47,007 nt of DNA from Planctomycetota bacterium. Lineage in GTDB: Bacteria; Planctomycetota; Planctomycetia; Pirellulales; UBA1268. Where the stretch lies: NCBI GenBank assembly GCA_003669605.1, contig QWOP01000020.1, positions 1 through 47,007 on the forward strand, read 5' to 3'. Positions 26,548 through 34,523 of the stretch are shown piece after piece. Under the pieces are notes generated by a model, which was given only the letters and a program-made list of their open reading frames with translations, was not told the origin of the DNA and did no database searches. How positions within the stretch are numbered: the stretch's first letter is position 1; each line of letters opens with the position of its first letter. The translations under genes and the position numbers were made by a program.

Positions 26548-27897
26548 TTAGACCCGCTGGATCTCGAAGCCCGCCCGTGGCTGCCGCGCTGCAAACGAGG
26601 CAGCCTGCTCGTCTCCAACGATTTTCTCGGCTGCCGGATCCCACTTGATCGTACGGCCGAGGCGGCCGGCGATGCTCGCCAAGTGACAGGTGTTCATCGC
26701 CATGATGTGGCTGTAGACGTCTGACACGGGCAAGCCACCCTCGCGGATGCAGCGGTAGAAGTTTTCCTTGTGCCCCTCAAAGGGCTTTCCTTTGTAGAGC
26801 TTCCGCACGTCGGCGTCGGTGAACTGGTCCTTGTCCCAGGCCTCCTCGATCGGTTTGCCGGAGCACTTCTCGCGGTTGACGAACATCCGTCCCTTCTCCC
26901 CCTCGAAGAGGACGCCGTTGTCGGAGCGGCTATCGATCACCATCTCCACGCCACTGGGGAATTTGCAGACCACCGCGAAGTCGTGGGCGGTGTTGTAGGA
27001 GTCGTCGACCGTCGCGAAGCCGTCCTTATAAGGAACGGGATGCTTGACGTCGGTGCCGTCGATGCTCGTTGGCCCCTTCCCCTTCGTATCCTCTTGGAGA
27101 GCCCACTGAGCGATGTCGACATGGTGGGCGCCCCAGTCGGTGAACTTGCCACCGGAATACTCGTACCACCAGCGGAATTCATAGTGGCAGCGTTTTTCGC
27201 GGTACGGAACCGCCGTCGCCTGTCCCTGCCACATGTTCCAGTCGAGTTCCTTCGGCACCTCGGCGATTGGGAACGGCCCGCCGGTGGGGGCACCGTTGAT
27301 GCCGACGGTGACCTTCTTGATGGGACCGAGAAGCCCCTTGTGCACCATGTTGACGGCGCGGAGGAACTGGTCCTTCTGGCTCCGCTGCTGCGTGCCGATG
27401 AAAAACACCTGCTTGGGGAATTTTTCGGCGGCGTTGCGGCAGAGCTGATTCTCTTCGAGTGTCAGCGACAGCGGCTTCTGGCAGAAGACATGCTTGCCGG
27501 CTTGGAGGGCCTCGATAGCGATCTTCACGTGCCAGTGGTCGGTGGTGACGATGCTGACGACGTCGATATCCTTCCGTTCGAGCACGCGGGAATAGTCGCG
27601 GTACGAATCAGCCTTTCCCTTGCCGATGCCGGCGTCCTCGCGGGCCCGCGAAGAGTGGCGGTCGTCGACGTCGCAAACGGCGAGAACGTCGCCGAATTGG
27701 GCGTGCTGCTGGGCGTCTCCGGTGCCCATCGATCCAGTGCCGATGCAACCGATTCGCGGCCGGTCGTTGGCTGATTGATTGGCAAAAGCTGCCTGCGTCC
27801 AGGCGAAGGCTGGCACGAAGCCACCGCTCACCGCCGCGGCTCCGCCAGCTGTGCTACCCAGAAATCCACGCCGCGTCGTGCCGTCTTTGCGTGCCAT
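26548..27897 (-). CDS. Tat-exported Gfo/Idh/MocA-family oxidoreductase
   Basis: 449-residue NAD(P)-dependent dehydrogenase-fold protein. A twin-arginine signal (TTRRGFLGSTAGGAAAVSGG, Arg 9-10) precedes the Rossmann motif IGCIGTGSMGTG, strand VLAVCDVDD, the conserved DIDVVSIVTTDHWHVKIAIE, AGKHVFCQKPLSLTLEE (the family EKP reads QKP) and the C-terminal domain block YEYSGGKFTDWGAHHVDIAQ with the His/Asp residues typical of the substrate site. Planctomycetes carry many such exported paralogues, presumed to act on sugars or their derivatives outside the cytoplasm. The Tat route fits export with a bound nucleotide. ATG 27897 has GGAG 11 bases upstream. It ends in a strong terminator. Substrate unknown. 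Confidence 0.94.
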   Translation of the reverse strand: MARKDGTTRRGFLGSTAGGAAAVSGGFVPAFAWTQAAFANQSANDRPRIGCIGTGSMGTGDAQQHAQFGDVLAVCDVDDRHSSRAREDAGIGKGKADSYRDYSRVLERKDIDVVSIVTTDHWHVKIAIEALQAGKHVFCQKPLSLTLEENQLCRNAAEKFPKQVFFIGTQQRSQKDQFLRAVNMVHKGLLGPIKKVTVGINGAPTGGPFPIAEVPKELDWNMWQGQATAVPYREKRCHYEFRWWYEYSGGKFTDWGAHHVDIAQWALQEDTKGKGPTSIDGTDVKHPVPYKDGFATVDDSYNTAHDFAVVCKFPSGVEMVIDSRSDNGVLFEGEKGRMFVNREKCSGKPIEEAWDKDQFTDADVRKLYKGKPFEGHKENFYRCIREGGLPVSDVYSHIMAMNTCHLASIAGRLGRTIKWDPAAEKIVGDEQAASFAARQPRAGFEIQRV

Positions 27898-28126
27898 GCT
27901 GTGTCACTCTCCGCAGGAAGGAAGGCCCTGGTAAGGAAGGCCAGGAATGAAGAAACGCGTTCCGGAGGAGCCGGCCGCAGAATCCATTACCGTGGTGCCC
28001 CCCAAGGAAAAGATTCTACCGCCGCCAGGCGAGGCCTGCCACCGTGGTCGGGGCGCCGGGAATCACTTCCCGGGACTATGCTGGTCGGCAGCGAATGGTG
28101 GAATGGCAATGGAGGCCAGTGGGCGT

Positions 28127-28852
28127 ATGGATCCAACGACGACGATGGCTGCACTCGAGAATCATCTTCCCCCGGGGACGCGGGGCTACGTCGGTGAATT
28201 GCTCTCCGGCATCGCCGTCGTCGTCCGGCCGACGCGACCACGGCGGACAAAGCTCGGCGATCATCGTGGCCCCGCCCGGGGCTGTGCCTTCCATCGGATT
28301 ACCGTCAACAACGATCTCAATCCCTACGCTTTCCTCACCACACTCCTTCATGAGATTGCGCATCTGGTCACCTGGGAACGCCACCGCGGCTCCCGGCGAA
28401 TCCGGCCACATGGACCGCAGTGGAAGGCGGAATTCGGTCGGATCCTCGCCCCTGTCGTCGACCGCGGACTCTTGCCCGCTGATGTCAGTGCCGCTCTGGC
28501 CCGGGCGCTTGCCAATCCCGCCGCGGCGACCTGCAGCGATCGCGGCTTGCTAACGGCTCTTTCCCGGTACGATCCCCCCGATCCATCGCGGGTGCCTGTC
28601 GAGCAGCTCGAAGACGGCGCGGCTTTCCGCGTCGAGGGGGGGCGAGCGTTTCTCCGCGGACCGAAGCTCCGCAGCCGCTTTCGTTGCTTCGATGCCGCCA
28701 GCGGCAGGGAATACCGGATCCATCCGCTGTGCCGGGTCGAGCGCTTTGAAGTAGATACTACCGGCATGCCGGCGGCGGTGCCGCGGCCAGATCCGTTGTC
28801 GTCCCGGCCGGTGGGCCGACAGTCCAGCCACAAACTCCGACGTCGGGCCTGA
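28127..28852 (+). CDS. SprT-like zinc metalloprotease-fold protein
   Basis: SprT-like domain protein. The zinc site is HEIAH (75-79 from this start; LLHEIAHLVTWERH), with a third ligand in RIRPHGPQWKAEF, matching HExxH...HGxxW of the SprT/SPRTN family. The preceding strand is CAFHRITVNNDLNPYAFL. A C-terminal beta region (AAFRVEGGRAFLRGPKLRSR) replaces the usual Cys4 zinc ribbon of full-length SprT. Start is uncertain: ATG 28103, 28109, 28127 and 28145 are in frame, and the frame stays open to ATG 27947. 28127 has GGAGG 11 bases upstream. The upstream part (MKKRVPEEPAAE...) shows no family similarity. Target is unknown; DNA-protein-crosslink repair, known for SPRTN, cannot be assumed. Confidence 0.82.
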   Translation: MDPTTTMAALENHLPPGTRGYVGELLSGIAVVVRPTRPRRTKLGDHRGPARGCAFHRITVNNDLNPYAFLTTLLHEIAHLVTWERHRGSRRIRPHGPQWKAEFGRILAPVVDRGLLPADVSAALARALANPAAATCSDRGLLTALSRYDPPDPSRVPVEQLEDGAAFRVEGGRAFLRGPKLRSRFRCFDAASGREYRIHPLCRVERFEVDTTGMPAAVPRPDPLSSRPVGRQSSHKLRRRA

Positions 28853-28992
28853 GGGTTTTGTGCTCTCACAGAGCCCATCCCATCGATCAGATCAGTTGCG
28901 TGCCTGCGGATCATCTGCCGGCTTTCAATTCAAGTCACCTCAAGTTCAGCGCCGTCGCTGCTATCGCCGCTCTCCGCAGGAGTCGATCTACG

Positions 28993-30399
28993 ATGTTTGG
29001 CAAGTCATGGTCGCCATCACCCTTTCGGGCTGGTCTTCGCTCGGCGGCCTGGTTTGGCGCGTCGATGGTTGTCGCCTCGATGATCGTCGTTCCGGCGATT
29101 CTTTCACGGGCCGACGCGCCGGCAAAGTCGGTAGGCACGCCGCGGAACTGGCCGGGATTCCGCGGCGCCGCATCGGCAGGGCAGGGGGGCTTGCGCCGCT
29201 TCCCCCGAGCCTGGACAACGGAGGACTGGACCTGGTCGGTTGATCTTCCGGGCACGGGACACTCCTCACCGGCGGTCTGGCAGGGGCAGGTCTACACCAC
29301 CTCAGCCCTCGTCGATCCGGCTGATGCCAAGCAGTGTGTGCGGTCGCTGACCTGCCACGACGCGGCGACCGGAAAACTCCTCTGGGTGCAGCGAATCCCG
29401 GGACCAGTCGAGGAGTTCAACGCCCAAAACAGTCTGGCGTCATCGTCGCCGGTGGTCGATGCCGAGGGTGTCTATTGGCTCTGGGGGACGCGCGATCTGC
29501 TCCGTGCCGAGGCTTTTTCTCACGACGGCAGACAACGCTGGCACGCCGACCTCGGAGCTTTTCAGACTGAGCATGGCTTTGGTGGCTCGCCAGGATTATG
29601 GCGCGATCTCCTCATCGTGCCGATGGAGCAGGACGGGCCGAGCAAGGTCGTAGGCGTCGACACCGCCACCGGAGTGGTGCGTTGGACGCTCGCACGCGAG
29701 AAGGCCCGGACCGCCTACTCGCCACCGCTGGTCCTTGAGGGAGACGATGGAAAAGTCAGCGGCGTAGTCCGCCCGCCGCAGGTAGTTTTGGGGAGTATGG
29801 CCCACGGCCTCACCGGCATCGACCCAGCCACCGGGCGCGTTCTCTGGGAGCGGCGGTGTCTCCCGAAACGATCGGTGTCGTGTCCGGTGGTCGCGGCGTT
29901 GGCTGACGAGCAATCGGGAGGAATGATCATTGTCGGCACCTGTGGTGACGGCGGCGGCGACAACACACTCGTCGCCGTCCGGGCACCGCAGGACGGCATG
30001 GCCGCCACAGGCGACGGGGAACCTTCTGAACCGGAAGTGGCGTACCAAATCGACCGCAGTGCAGCCCCGTATGTGCCCTCGCCACTGGCCGTCGGGGAGC
30101 GGCTTTTTCTCTGGGGCGACCGTGGCGTCGTCACCTGCGTGACGGCTGCTACCGGCGCTGTCCGCTGGCGGGGCCGGGTCGGCGGGACGTTTTCAGCGTC
30201 GCCCGTGGCCCTTGGCGGGGCGATTCTCAATATCTCGGCTGACGGCGAGGTGATTGTGCTCGCCGACGGCGACGATTTCGAGGTCCTGGGACGGACTCCA
30301 CTCGGCGAGGAGTGCCGGGCGAGCCCGGCGGTTGCCGATGGCAGGCTCTACATCCGCTCCGTCGGCAGGCTCTCGAGCCTGGCAGCAGAGCCCGAGTGA
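28993..30399 (+). CDS. Exported PQQ-like beta-propeller repeat protein
   Basis: 468-residue protein with a signal peptide (SAAWFGASMVVASMIVVPAI) and a series of PQQ-like propeller blades: NWPGFRGAASAGQGG (the planctomycete WPxFRG start), TCHDAATGKLLWVQRI, GVDTATGVVRWTL, GIDPATGRVLWERR, CVTAATGAVRWRGRV, then LADGDDFEVLGRTPLGEECR. Blades carry the AxDxxTGxxxW pattern. These proteins are common planctomycete outer-membrane or periplasmic proteins. They are usually not PQQ dehydrogenases but may scaffold assemblies, as BamB does. ATG 28993 chosen for AGGAG 10 bases upstream and position just before the signal peptide. The frame is open further upstream without homology. Confidence 0.9.
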   Translation: MFGKSWSPSPFRAGLRSAAWFGASMVVASMIVVPAILSRADAPAKSVGTPRNWPGFRGAASAGQGGLRRFPRAWTTEDWTWSVDLPGTGHSSPAVWQGQVYTTSALVDPADAKQCVRSLTCHDAATGKLLWVQRIPGPVEEFNAQNSLASSSPVVDAEGVYWLWGTRDLLRAEAFSHDGRQRWHADLGAFQTEHGFGGSPGLWRDLLIVPMEQDGPSKVVGVDTATGVVRWTLAREKARTAYSPPLVLEGDDGKVSGVVRPPQVVLGSMAHGLTGIDPATGRVLWERRCLPKRSVSCPVVAALADEQSGGMIIVGTCGDGGGDNTLVAVRAPQDGMAATGDGEPSEPEVAYQIDRSAAPYVPSPLAVGERLFLWGDRGVVTCVTAATGAVRWRGRVGGTFSASPVALGGAILNISADGEVIVLADGDDFEVLGRTPLGEECRASPAVADGRLYIRSVGRLSSLAAEPE

Positions 30400-30524
30400 A
30401 TGGGCAGTTTCGCGGTCTGCCGGAAGAGTGCAACGCTGGCAGGGAGTTCGTATGCTGAGCAATCCCCTCGTCCGTCCTGGTAGCGGCTGGGGTTTCAAGT
30501 CGTTTTGCCCCGGAGAATGTATCG

Positions 30525-31496
30525 ATGCCCACACGGTCCTGGCTCGGGGTTGTGATCGGACTCGGAGCGTCACTCTCGCTCGTGCCGCCAGCGCACGCAG
30601 AAGAACCTGCCGCAGTGGTGAAACGGGGTGCGGAAGAGCATGCTGCCGGGAGCACCGAGAGCGCCGATGCAGCGCTTGAAAGTGGCCTCGAGGAGGCCAC
30701 TGCCGCCTACTGCGAGGCCTTGAACGGCCGTCATTTTGAGACTCTTGCCGAACAGTGGACCGCCGGCGCGGAGTTGATTGAGGGGGGAGGCCGCGTGGCT
30801 GGGCGCGACGCCATCATGGCCTCGATCCGCGGCTGGGTGGAAGCCAATCCGGAATCCCGCCTGGAGATTCGTCTGGAAAGAGTGAAAGTACTGTCGCCGA
30901 CGGTGGCCCGCGTTGGGGGAGTGATGGGGTTCACCCGCAAGCCGGGGGCCAAGACCGTGGAAACGCGCTTCGAAAGTCTCCGCGTGCACGAGAACGGGGC
31001 CTGGCGACTGGCTGAATCGATTGTCGAGCCGAGTCAGGTTGAAGCCCTCGAGGGGCTCTCTTGGATGGTGGGTACCTGGAAGGCCTCCGATCCGCGCAAT
31101 GGTACTTCCGTCGAGGCGACGTATCAGCGTGTCGCCGGCGGTCACCTGATCCTCGGTGGCGTCCGCTACCGTTCCACCGACGATGCCGCACGCGATGGCG
31201 GTGACGTCGATGTCGTGGAGTTGATTCATCCGGACAAGACGACAGGCACTGTCCGCTCGTGGGTGTTTGATTCCACAGGCGCCCGAGCGGAGGGGGTGTT
31301 TGAGACCGACGGAACGGTGTTCAACCGCCGTTTCGTGGGCACCACCGCCGACGGAGCCACAGCGACTGTCTCGCGCTGGGTGCAACTGATCGTGCCCACC
31401 GGAGAAGGGAAGTGCACGATGCAATCGATCGAACGGTCGCTCGATGGCGAGCCGCTCCCCGACCGGCCGCCGCTGCACTTCACCCGCGTGAAGTGA
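30525..31496 (+). CDS. Exported SnoaL-like (DUF4440/SgcJ-type) domain protein
   Basis: 323 residues. A signal peptide (WLGVVIGLGASLSLVPPAHA, cleavage at AHA-EE) leads to an NTF2-fold domain typical of DUF4440/SgcJ proteins: EATAAYCEALNGRHFETLAE, WTAGAELIEGGGRVAGRDAI, RVHENGAWRLAESIVEP. A second all-beta domain follows (LEGLSWMVGTWKASDPRNGT...VRSWVFDSTG), resembling the lipocalin-like DUF1579-type fold that often follows SnoaL in planctomycete proteins; that assignment is inference. Function unknown. It starts 125 bases after the PQQ gene and ends 62 bases before the Gly-rich gene. Confidence 0.85.
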   Translation: MPTRSWLGVVIGLGASLSLVPPAHAEEPAAVVKRGAEEHAAGSTESADAALESGLEEATAAYCEALNGRHFETLAEQWTAGAELIEGGGRVAGRDAIMASIRGWVEANPESRLEIRLERVKVLSPTVARVGGVMGFTRKPGAKTVETRFESLRVHENGAWRLAESIVEPSQVEALEGLSWMVGTWKASDPRNGTSVEATYQRVAGGHLILGGVRYRSTDDAARDGGDVDVVELIHPDKTTGTVRSWVFDSTGARAEGVFETDGTVFNRRFVGTTADGATATVSRWVQLIVPTGEGKCTMQSIERSLDGEPLPDRPPLHFTRVK

Positions 31497-31558
31497 GCCC
31501 TTTGGCCGTTGGCGTTCTTCGTTCCCCCCTTTTGAAGTCACGGAGAGTTCCCATCCAC

Positions 31559-32980
31559 ATGCCCCATAAAACTCCTGCGTTGTCGCTCGTTGAATCGCTC
31601 GATTGCCTGGCCCGCGGCCTGCTCGTCGCTGGCATTCTGGCAGCGGGAATCGTGCCGCCGCGGCACTGCTTGGCCCATGGAGGAGGTGGTGGCCACATGG
31701 GGGGAGGAGGTGGCGGTGGTGGTCGGGCAGGCGGCGGAGGGGGTGGCGGTGGCGGTGCTCATTTTGGCGGCTACGACGGCGGCGGGATGCGCTCCGGTGG
31801 TTTTGACGGTGGCAGGCCGGGCGGGGTTGACAGTGGCATGCGTGGGGACAGTGGCATGCGGGACGGTGGCATGCGGGACGGTGGCGTGCGGGACGGTGGC
31901 GTGCGGGACGGTGGCGTGCGGGACGGTGGCGTGCGGGACGGTGGCGTGCGGGACGGTGGCGTGCGGGATGGTGGCGTGCGGGACAGTGGCGTGCGGGACG
32001 GTGGCGTGCGGGACGTGGGGCCTGGTCACTTCGCTGGCGAGGGATCGCTGTCGCGGACGCAACTCAATAATCTGGCTGATCGGGGGCTTGCCGATCGAGG
32101 AGTGGGGAACCGGGGCATTCGTCCCTACTCGATGAACACGCTCGACAACCGCGGCACGATGATCCGCAACAACTTCTATCACGGTGGGTGGTACGGCGGC
32201 CGCGGCTGGTACGGCAACCATTTTGGGCCCTGGTGGCCGGGCGCCTTTGGTGTCGGCGTCGGCGTGGGCATGCTCGCCGGCTGGGGTGGCATGGGCTGGG
32301 GGAGCGGTATCGGCTACGCGCCGCTATGCAGTTGGGGAGGCTATGGACAGTCTCCGGTGGTTTACAACTACGGCAGCACGATCTGTTACCAGGATGACGG
32401 CGTGTACGTCTCGGGTGAGCGAGTCGCTTCGGCGCCAGAGTATGCCCAGCAGGCCGCGACGCTTGCGGCCCAGGGAGGAGCAGAGGTGGAGATCGCCAAG
32501 GACGATCAGTGGCGTCCACTGGGGGTCTTTGCACTGGCCCGCGAGGAAGAGACGGCTCCGAGTACCTTTGTCAGCCTGGCGATCGATCAGGCCGGATTGC
32601 TTCGCGGCACCTATTACGACGCCGTCTCTGACTCGACGACCAACATCACCGGCAAAGTCGACAAAAAGACGCAGCGTGCCGCCTGGACGATTGGAGACAA
32701 GAAGACGCCGATCTACGAGACCGGGCTCTCCAATCTCACGCAGCAGCAGACGACAGTCCTGGTCCATCGCGACGCGGGGGCCGACGGCGGCACCGGCAAG
32801 GTAGAGCAGATGCTCCTTGTCCGCGTGCCCGATCAGGACAAGGAAGCGGCGGCAAAGGGGAGCGGTGCCGGAAAGGGAGCCGCCACGCCGGAGCGTCCCA
32901 CGATTCCAGCCCGGACATCCTCGGATGTCGATGCGGAGAGGCTCTCGGTGCCAGCGCCCTTGGACGGTGACGAGAAATGA
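31559..32980 (+). CDS. Exported Gly-rich protein with DGGVR pentapeptide repeats
   Basis: About 473 residues. A signal-like N-terminus (LARGLLVAGILAAGIVPPRH) is followed by poly-Gly (HGGGGGHMGGGGGGGGRAGG) and the D[GS]GVR repeat region at 31846-32010. Then comes an aromatic Gly-rich tract (HGGWYGGRGWYGNHFGPWWP) of a kind found in many planctomycete surface proteins, and a globular C-terminal part (VYVSGERVASAPEYAQQAAT, LGVFALAREEETAPSTFVSL, GKVDKKTQRAAWTIGDKKTP) with no family I recognise. It likely acts outside the cytoplasm. Start ATG 31559 precedes the signal sequence; the frame opens earlier inside the previous gene. It overlaps the next gene by ATGA (32977-32980), so the two are translationally coupled. 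Confidence 0.82.
   Translation: MPHKTPALSLVESLDCLARGLLVAGILAAGIVPPRHCLAHGGGGGHMGGGGGGGGRAGGGGGGGGGAHFGGYDGGGMRSGGFDGGRPGGVDSGMRGDSGMRDGGMRDGGVRDGGVRDGGVRDGGVRDGGVRDGGVRDGGVRDSGVRDGGVRDVGPGHFAGEGSLSRTQLNNLADRGLADRGVGNRGIRPYSMNTLDNRGTMIRNNFYHGGWYGGRGWYGNHFGPWWPGAFGVGVGVGMLAGWGGMGWGSGIGYAPLCSWGGYGQSPVVYNYGSTICYQDDGVYVSGERVASAPEYAQQAATLAAQGGAEVEIAKDDQWRPLGVFALAREEETAPSTFVSLAIDQAGLLRGTYYDAVSDSTTNITGKVDKKTQRAAWTIGDKKTPIYETGLSNLTQQQTTVLVHRDAGADGGTGKVEQMLLVRVPDQDKEAAAKGSGAGKGAATPERPTIPARTSSDVDAERLSVPAPLDGDEK
31846..32010 (+). repeat. Eleven 15-bp tandem repeats coding for D(G/S)G(V/M)R
   Basis: Eleven contiguous 15-bp units (consensus GGACGGTGGCGTGCG) encode DSGMR, DGGMR, seven DGGVR, DSGVR, DGGVR. 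Most units are identical in DNA, so expansion looks recent and copy number may vary between strains. Charge alternates (Asp/Arg), giving a neutral flexible tract. Confidence 0.92.
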
Positions 32981-33819
32981 TCGTCTCTGCTGCCAGAGGT
33001 GTCGCCGGGACGATGGTCAGATCGACGACGTGTCGCTTGGCAAGTTGTGTGATAGCGGCAGCACTGGCAGCGATATTCGGGCAGCCAGGCCCAGAGGCGG
33101 GAGCAGAGGAGACGTGGATCGATCTCACCCACGCCTTCGATGGCGAGACAATTTTCTGGCCTACCGAAAAGGGATTTCTGTTCGAGGCGGGAAACAACGG
33201 CCCGACTCCGAAAGGCTACTACTACGCCGCCAACCGCTTTGCTTCTGCCGAGCATGGGGGCACGCATCTCGATGCGCCGCGTCACTTCTCGGCCGTGGGG
33301 CAGGCCTCCGATGAAATCCCCATCGACCGCTTCGTCGGTGAGGCAGTGGTGATCGATGTCACCGACTCCTGTGCCACGAATGCCGTGTACGAGCTATCGA
33401 CCAACGATCTGGTCGCCTGGGAGGAGGAGCACCATCGGCAACTCGTCGACGTGATCGTCCTTCTCAAGACTGGCTGGTCGTCGCGGTGGCCCGACAGAAA
33501 AGCCTATCTGGGGACCGATCTGCGCGGGCCAGAGGGGGTGGCGAAACTACGGTTTCCGGGGCTCGCGCCCGAGGCGGCGAAGTGGCTCGCCGAGCAGCGA
33601 CGTGTGAAGGCGGTCGGGATCGACACCGCGAGCATCGACCATGGACCCTCGACTCATTTCGTCAGTCATCAGGTACTCTGTGGGTCAAACATCCCGGTGT
33701 TTGAAAATGTGGCAGGCCTCGACGGTCTTCCGGCGACGGGAGCCTTCGTGGTGGCCCTGCCGATGAAGATTGCCGGTGGCAGTGGCGGCCCGTTGCGGAT
33801 TGTCGCTCGGCTGCCGTGA
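32977..33819 (+). CDS. Exported cyclase-family (kynurenine-formamidase-like) protein
   Basis: 280-residue protein of the cyclase family (PF04199), which includes metal-dependent formamidases and related hydrolases. A signal-type N-terminus (CVIAAALAAIFGQPGPEAGA) precedes WIDLTHAFDGETIFWP, the metal motif HGGTHLDAPRHF (His93, His97, Asp99, His103), and the C-terminal AVGIDTASIDHGPSTHFVSH with IPVFENVAGLDGLPATGAFV. The ligand pattern HxGTHxDxPxH is complete, so it is probably an active zinc or manganese hydrolase in the periplasm. The exported location is unusual for KynB, which is cytoplasmic, so the substrate is probably another amide or lactone. It is coupled by ATGA overlap to the Gly-rich gene. 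Confidence 0.9.
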   Translation: MIVSAARGVAGTMVRSTTCRLASCVIAAALAAIFGQPGPEAGAEETWIDLTHAFDGETIFWPTEKGFLFEAGNNGPTPKGYYYAANRFASAEHGGTHLDAPRHFSAVGQASDEIPIDRFVGEAVVIDVTDSCATNAVYELSTNDLVAWEEEHHRQLVDVIVLLKTGWSSRWPDRKAYLGTDLRGPEGVAKLRFPGLAPEAAKWLAEQRRVKAVGIDTASIDHGPSTHFVSHQVLCGSNIPVFENVAGLDGLPATGAFVVALPMKIAGGSGGPLRIVARLP

Positions 33820-33911
33820 GAATCGGCGGGACGTTGCGGTATTTCTGCCGACATCCCCCACCGGGCTGTAGCAAATCCTCAATAGTGAGAACTCCTGAGA
33901 AAGCTGAAAAC

Positions 33912-34466
33912 ATGGCGCGAAAAAGGATTGTGATGCGTTCGGGGGAGGCGCTCGTCGAGGCGGATCAGGCGTGGAGCGCGGCTGAGCCGGAGGTGGTGAT
34001 CGGTGAACTCGATGGGCCCGTTGGCCATGCGATCGCCAACCTCATCGGCGACCAGGTCAAGGGGCACACCCGCGTTTGGGCGATCCTCAACAGCGATGTC
34101 CAGGTTCGGCCGGCGACACTGATGGTCAGCAAGTACACCGCGCCCAACGCCCGCTACACGAACATCCTCATGGGGACGGTGCAGGCCGCTGTGGCCAACG
34201 CCGTGCTCGATTCGGTGCGGGCTGGTGACATTCCCAAGGGAGCCGTCAACGACATCGGAATCATTGTCGCGGTCTGGCTCGATCCATCGGTGGCGGACCC
34301 AAAGGTGAAGATCGACCACAACGTCCTTTTTGAGACGCATCGGGAGGCGACCGTCAAGGCGATCCACAAGGCGATGCACAACGAGCCGTCGATCGATTGG
34401 CTGCTCAAGAATCAGAAGAAGGTCGGCCACTACTTCCATGAACTGGGTGTGAAGGGAGAACTCTGA
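33912..34466 (+). CDS. Formaldehyde-activating-enzyme (Fae) family protein, probable catalytic-site variant
   Basis: 184-residue Fae-family protein. Canonical Fae condenses formaldehyde with tetrahydromethanopterin. Seen: RSGEALVEADQAWSAAEPEV, VIGELDGPVGHAIANLIGDQ, TRVWAILNSDVQVRPATLMV, SKYTAPNARYTNILMGTVQA, AVANAVLDSVRAGDIPKGAV. These align well with the Fae core (VGEALVG...LIIG, LLAVxxPNxxxKPxTLMxxK, MFGPAQxxVAxAVxDAVxxG). Where Methylobacterium Fae has the essential His (AHIDLIIG), this protein has AEPEVVIG, so the catalytic His appears replaced by Glu25. That comparison is from memory and by eye. ATG 33912 follows a 92-base gap after the cyclase gene. Only 57 bases separate it from the rhamnose isomerase, suggesting one operon. 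Planctomycetes do carry methanopterin C1 genes. Function uncertain; no methanopterin genes lie in the window. Confidence 0.85.
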   Translation: MARKRIVMRSGEALVEADQAWSAAEPEVVIGELDGPVGHAIANLIGDQVKGHTRVWAILNSDVQVRPATLMVSKYTAPNARYTNILMGTVQAAVANAVLDSVRAGDIPKGAVNDIGIIVAVWLDPSVADPKVKIDHNVLFETHREATVKAIHKAMHNEPSIDWLLKNQKKVGHYFHELGVKGEL

Positions 34467-34523
34467 CGCTTCGCTTTCCCTGCCTCCATTCCCTCCCGTC
34501 CCGCACTTGATGGAAGACTGACC

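Noticed and set aside
27947-28126. Long N-terminal extension of the SprT-like protein
   Set aside because: Open in frame from ATG 27947, but without family similarity, and later ATGs have a better position relative to GGAGG.
31846-32010. CRISPR-like array
   Set aside because: Fifteen-base units are contiguous with no spacers and stay in frame within a coding gene; no cas genes.
31538-32221. Minus-strand frame of HATVP repeats
   Set aside because: Simply the antisense translation of the DGGVR repeat region; the plus-strand frame has a signal peptide and coupled neighbour.
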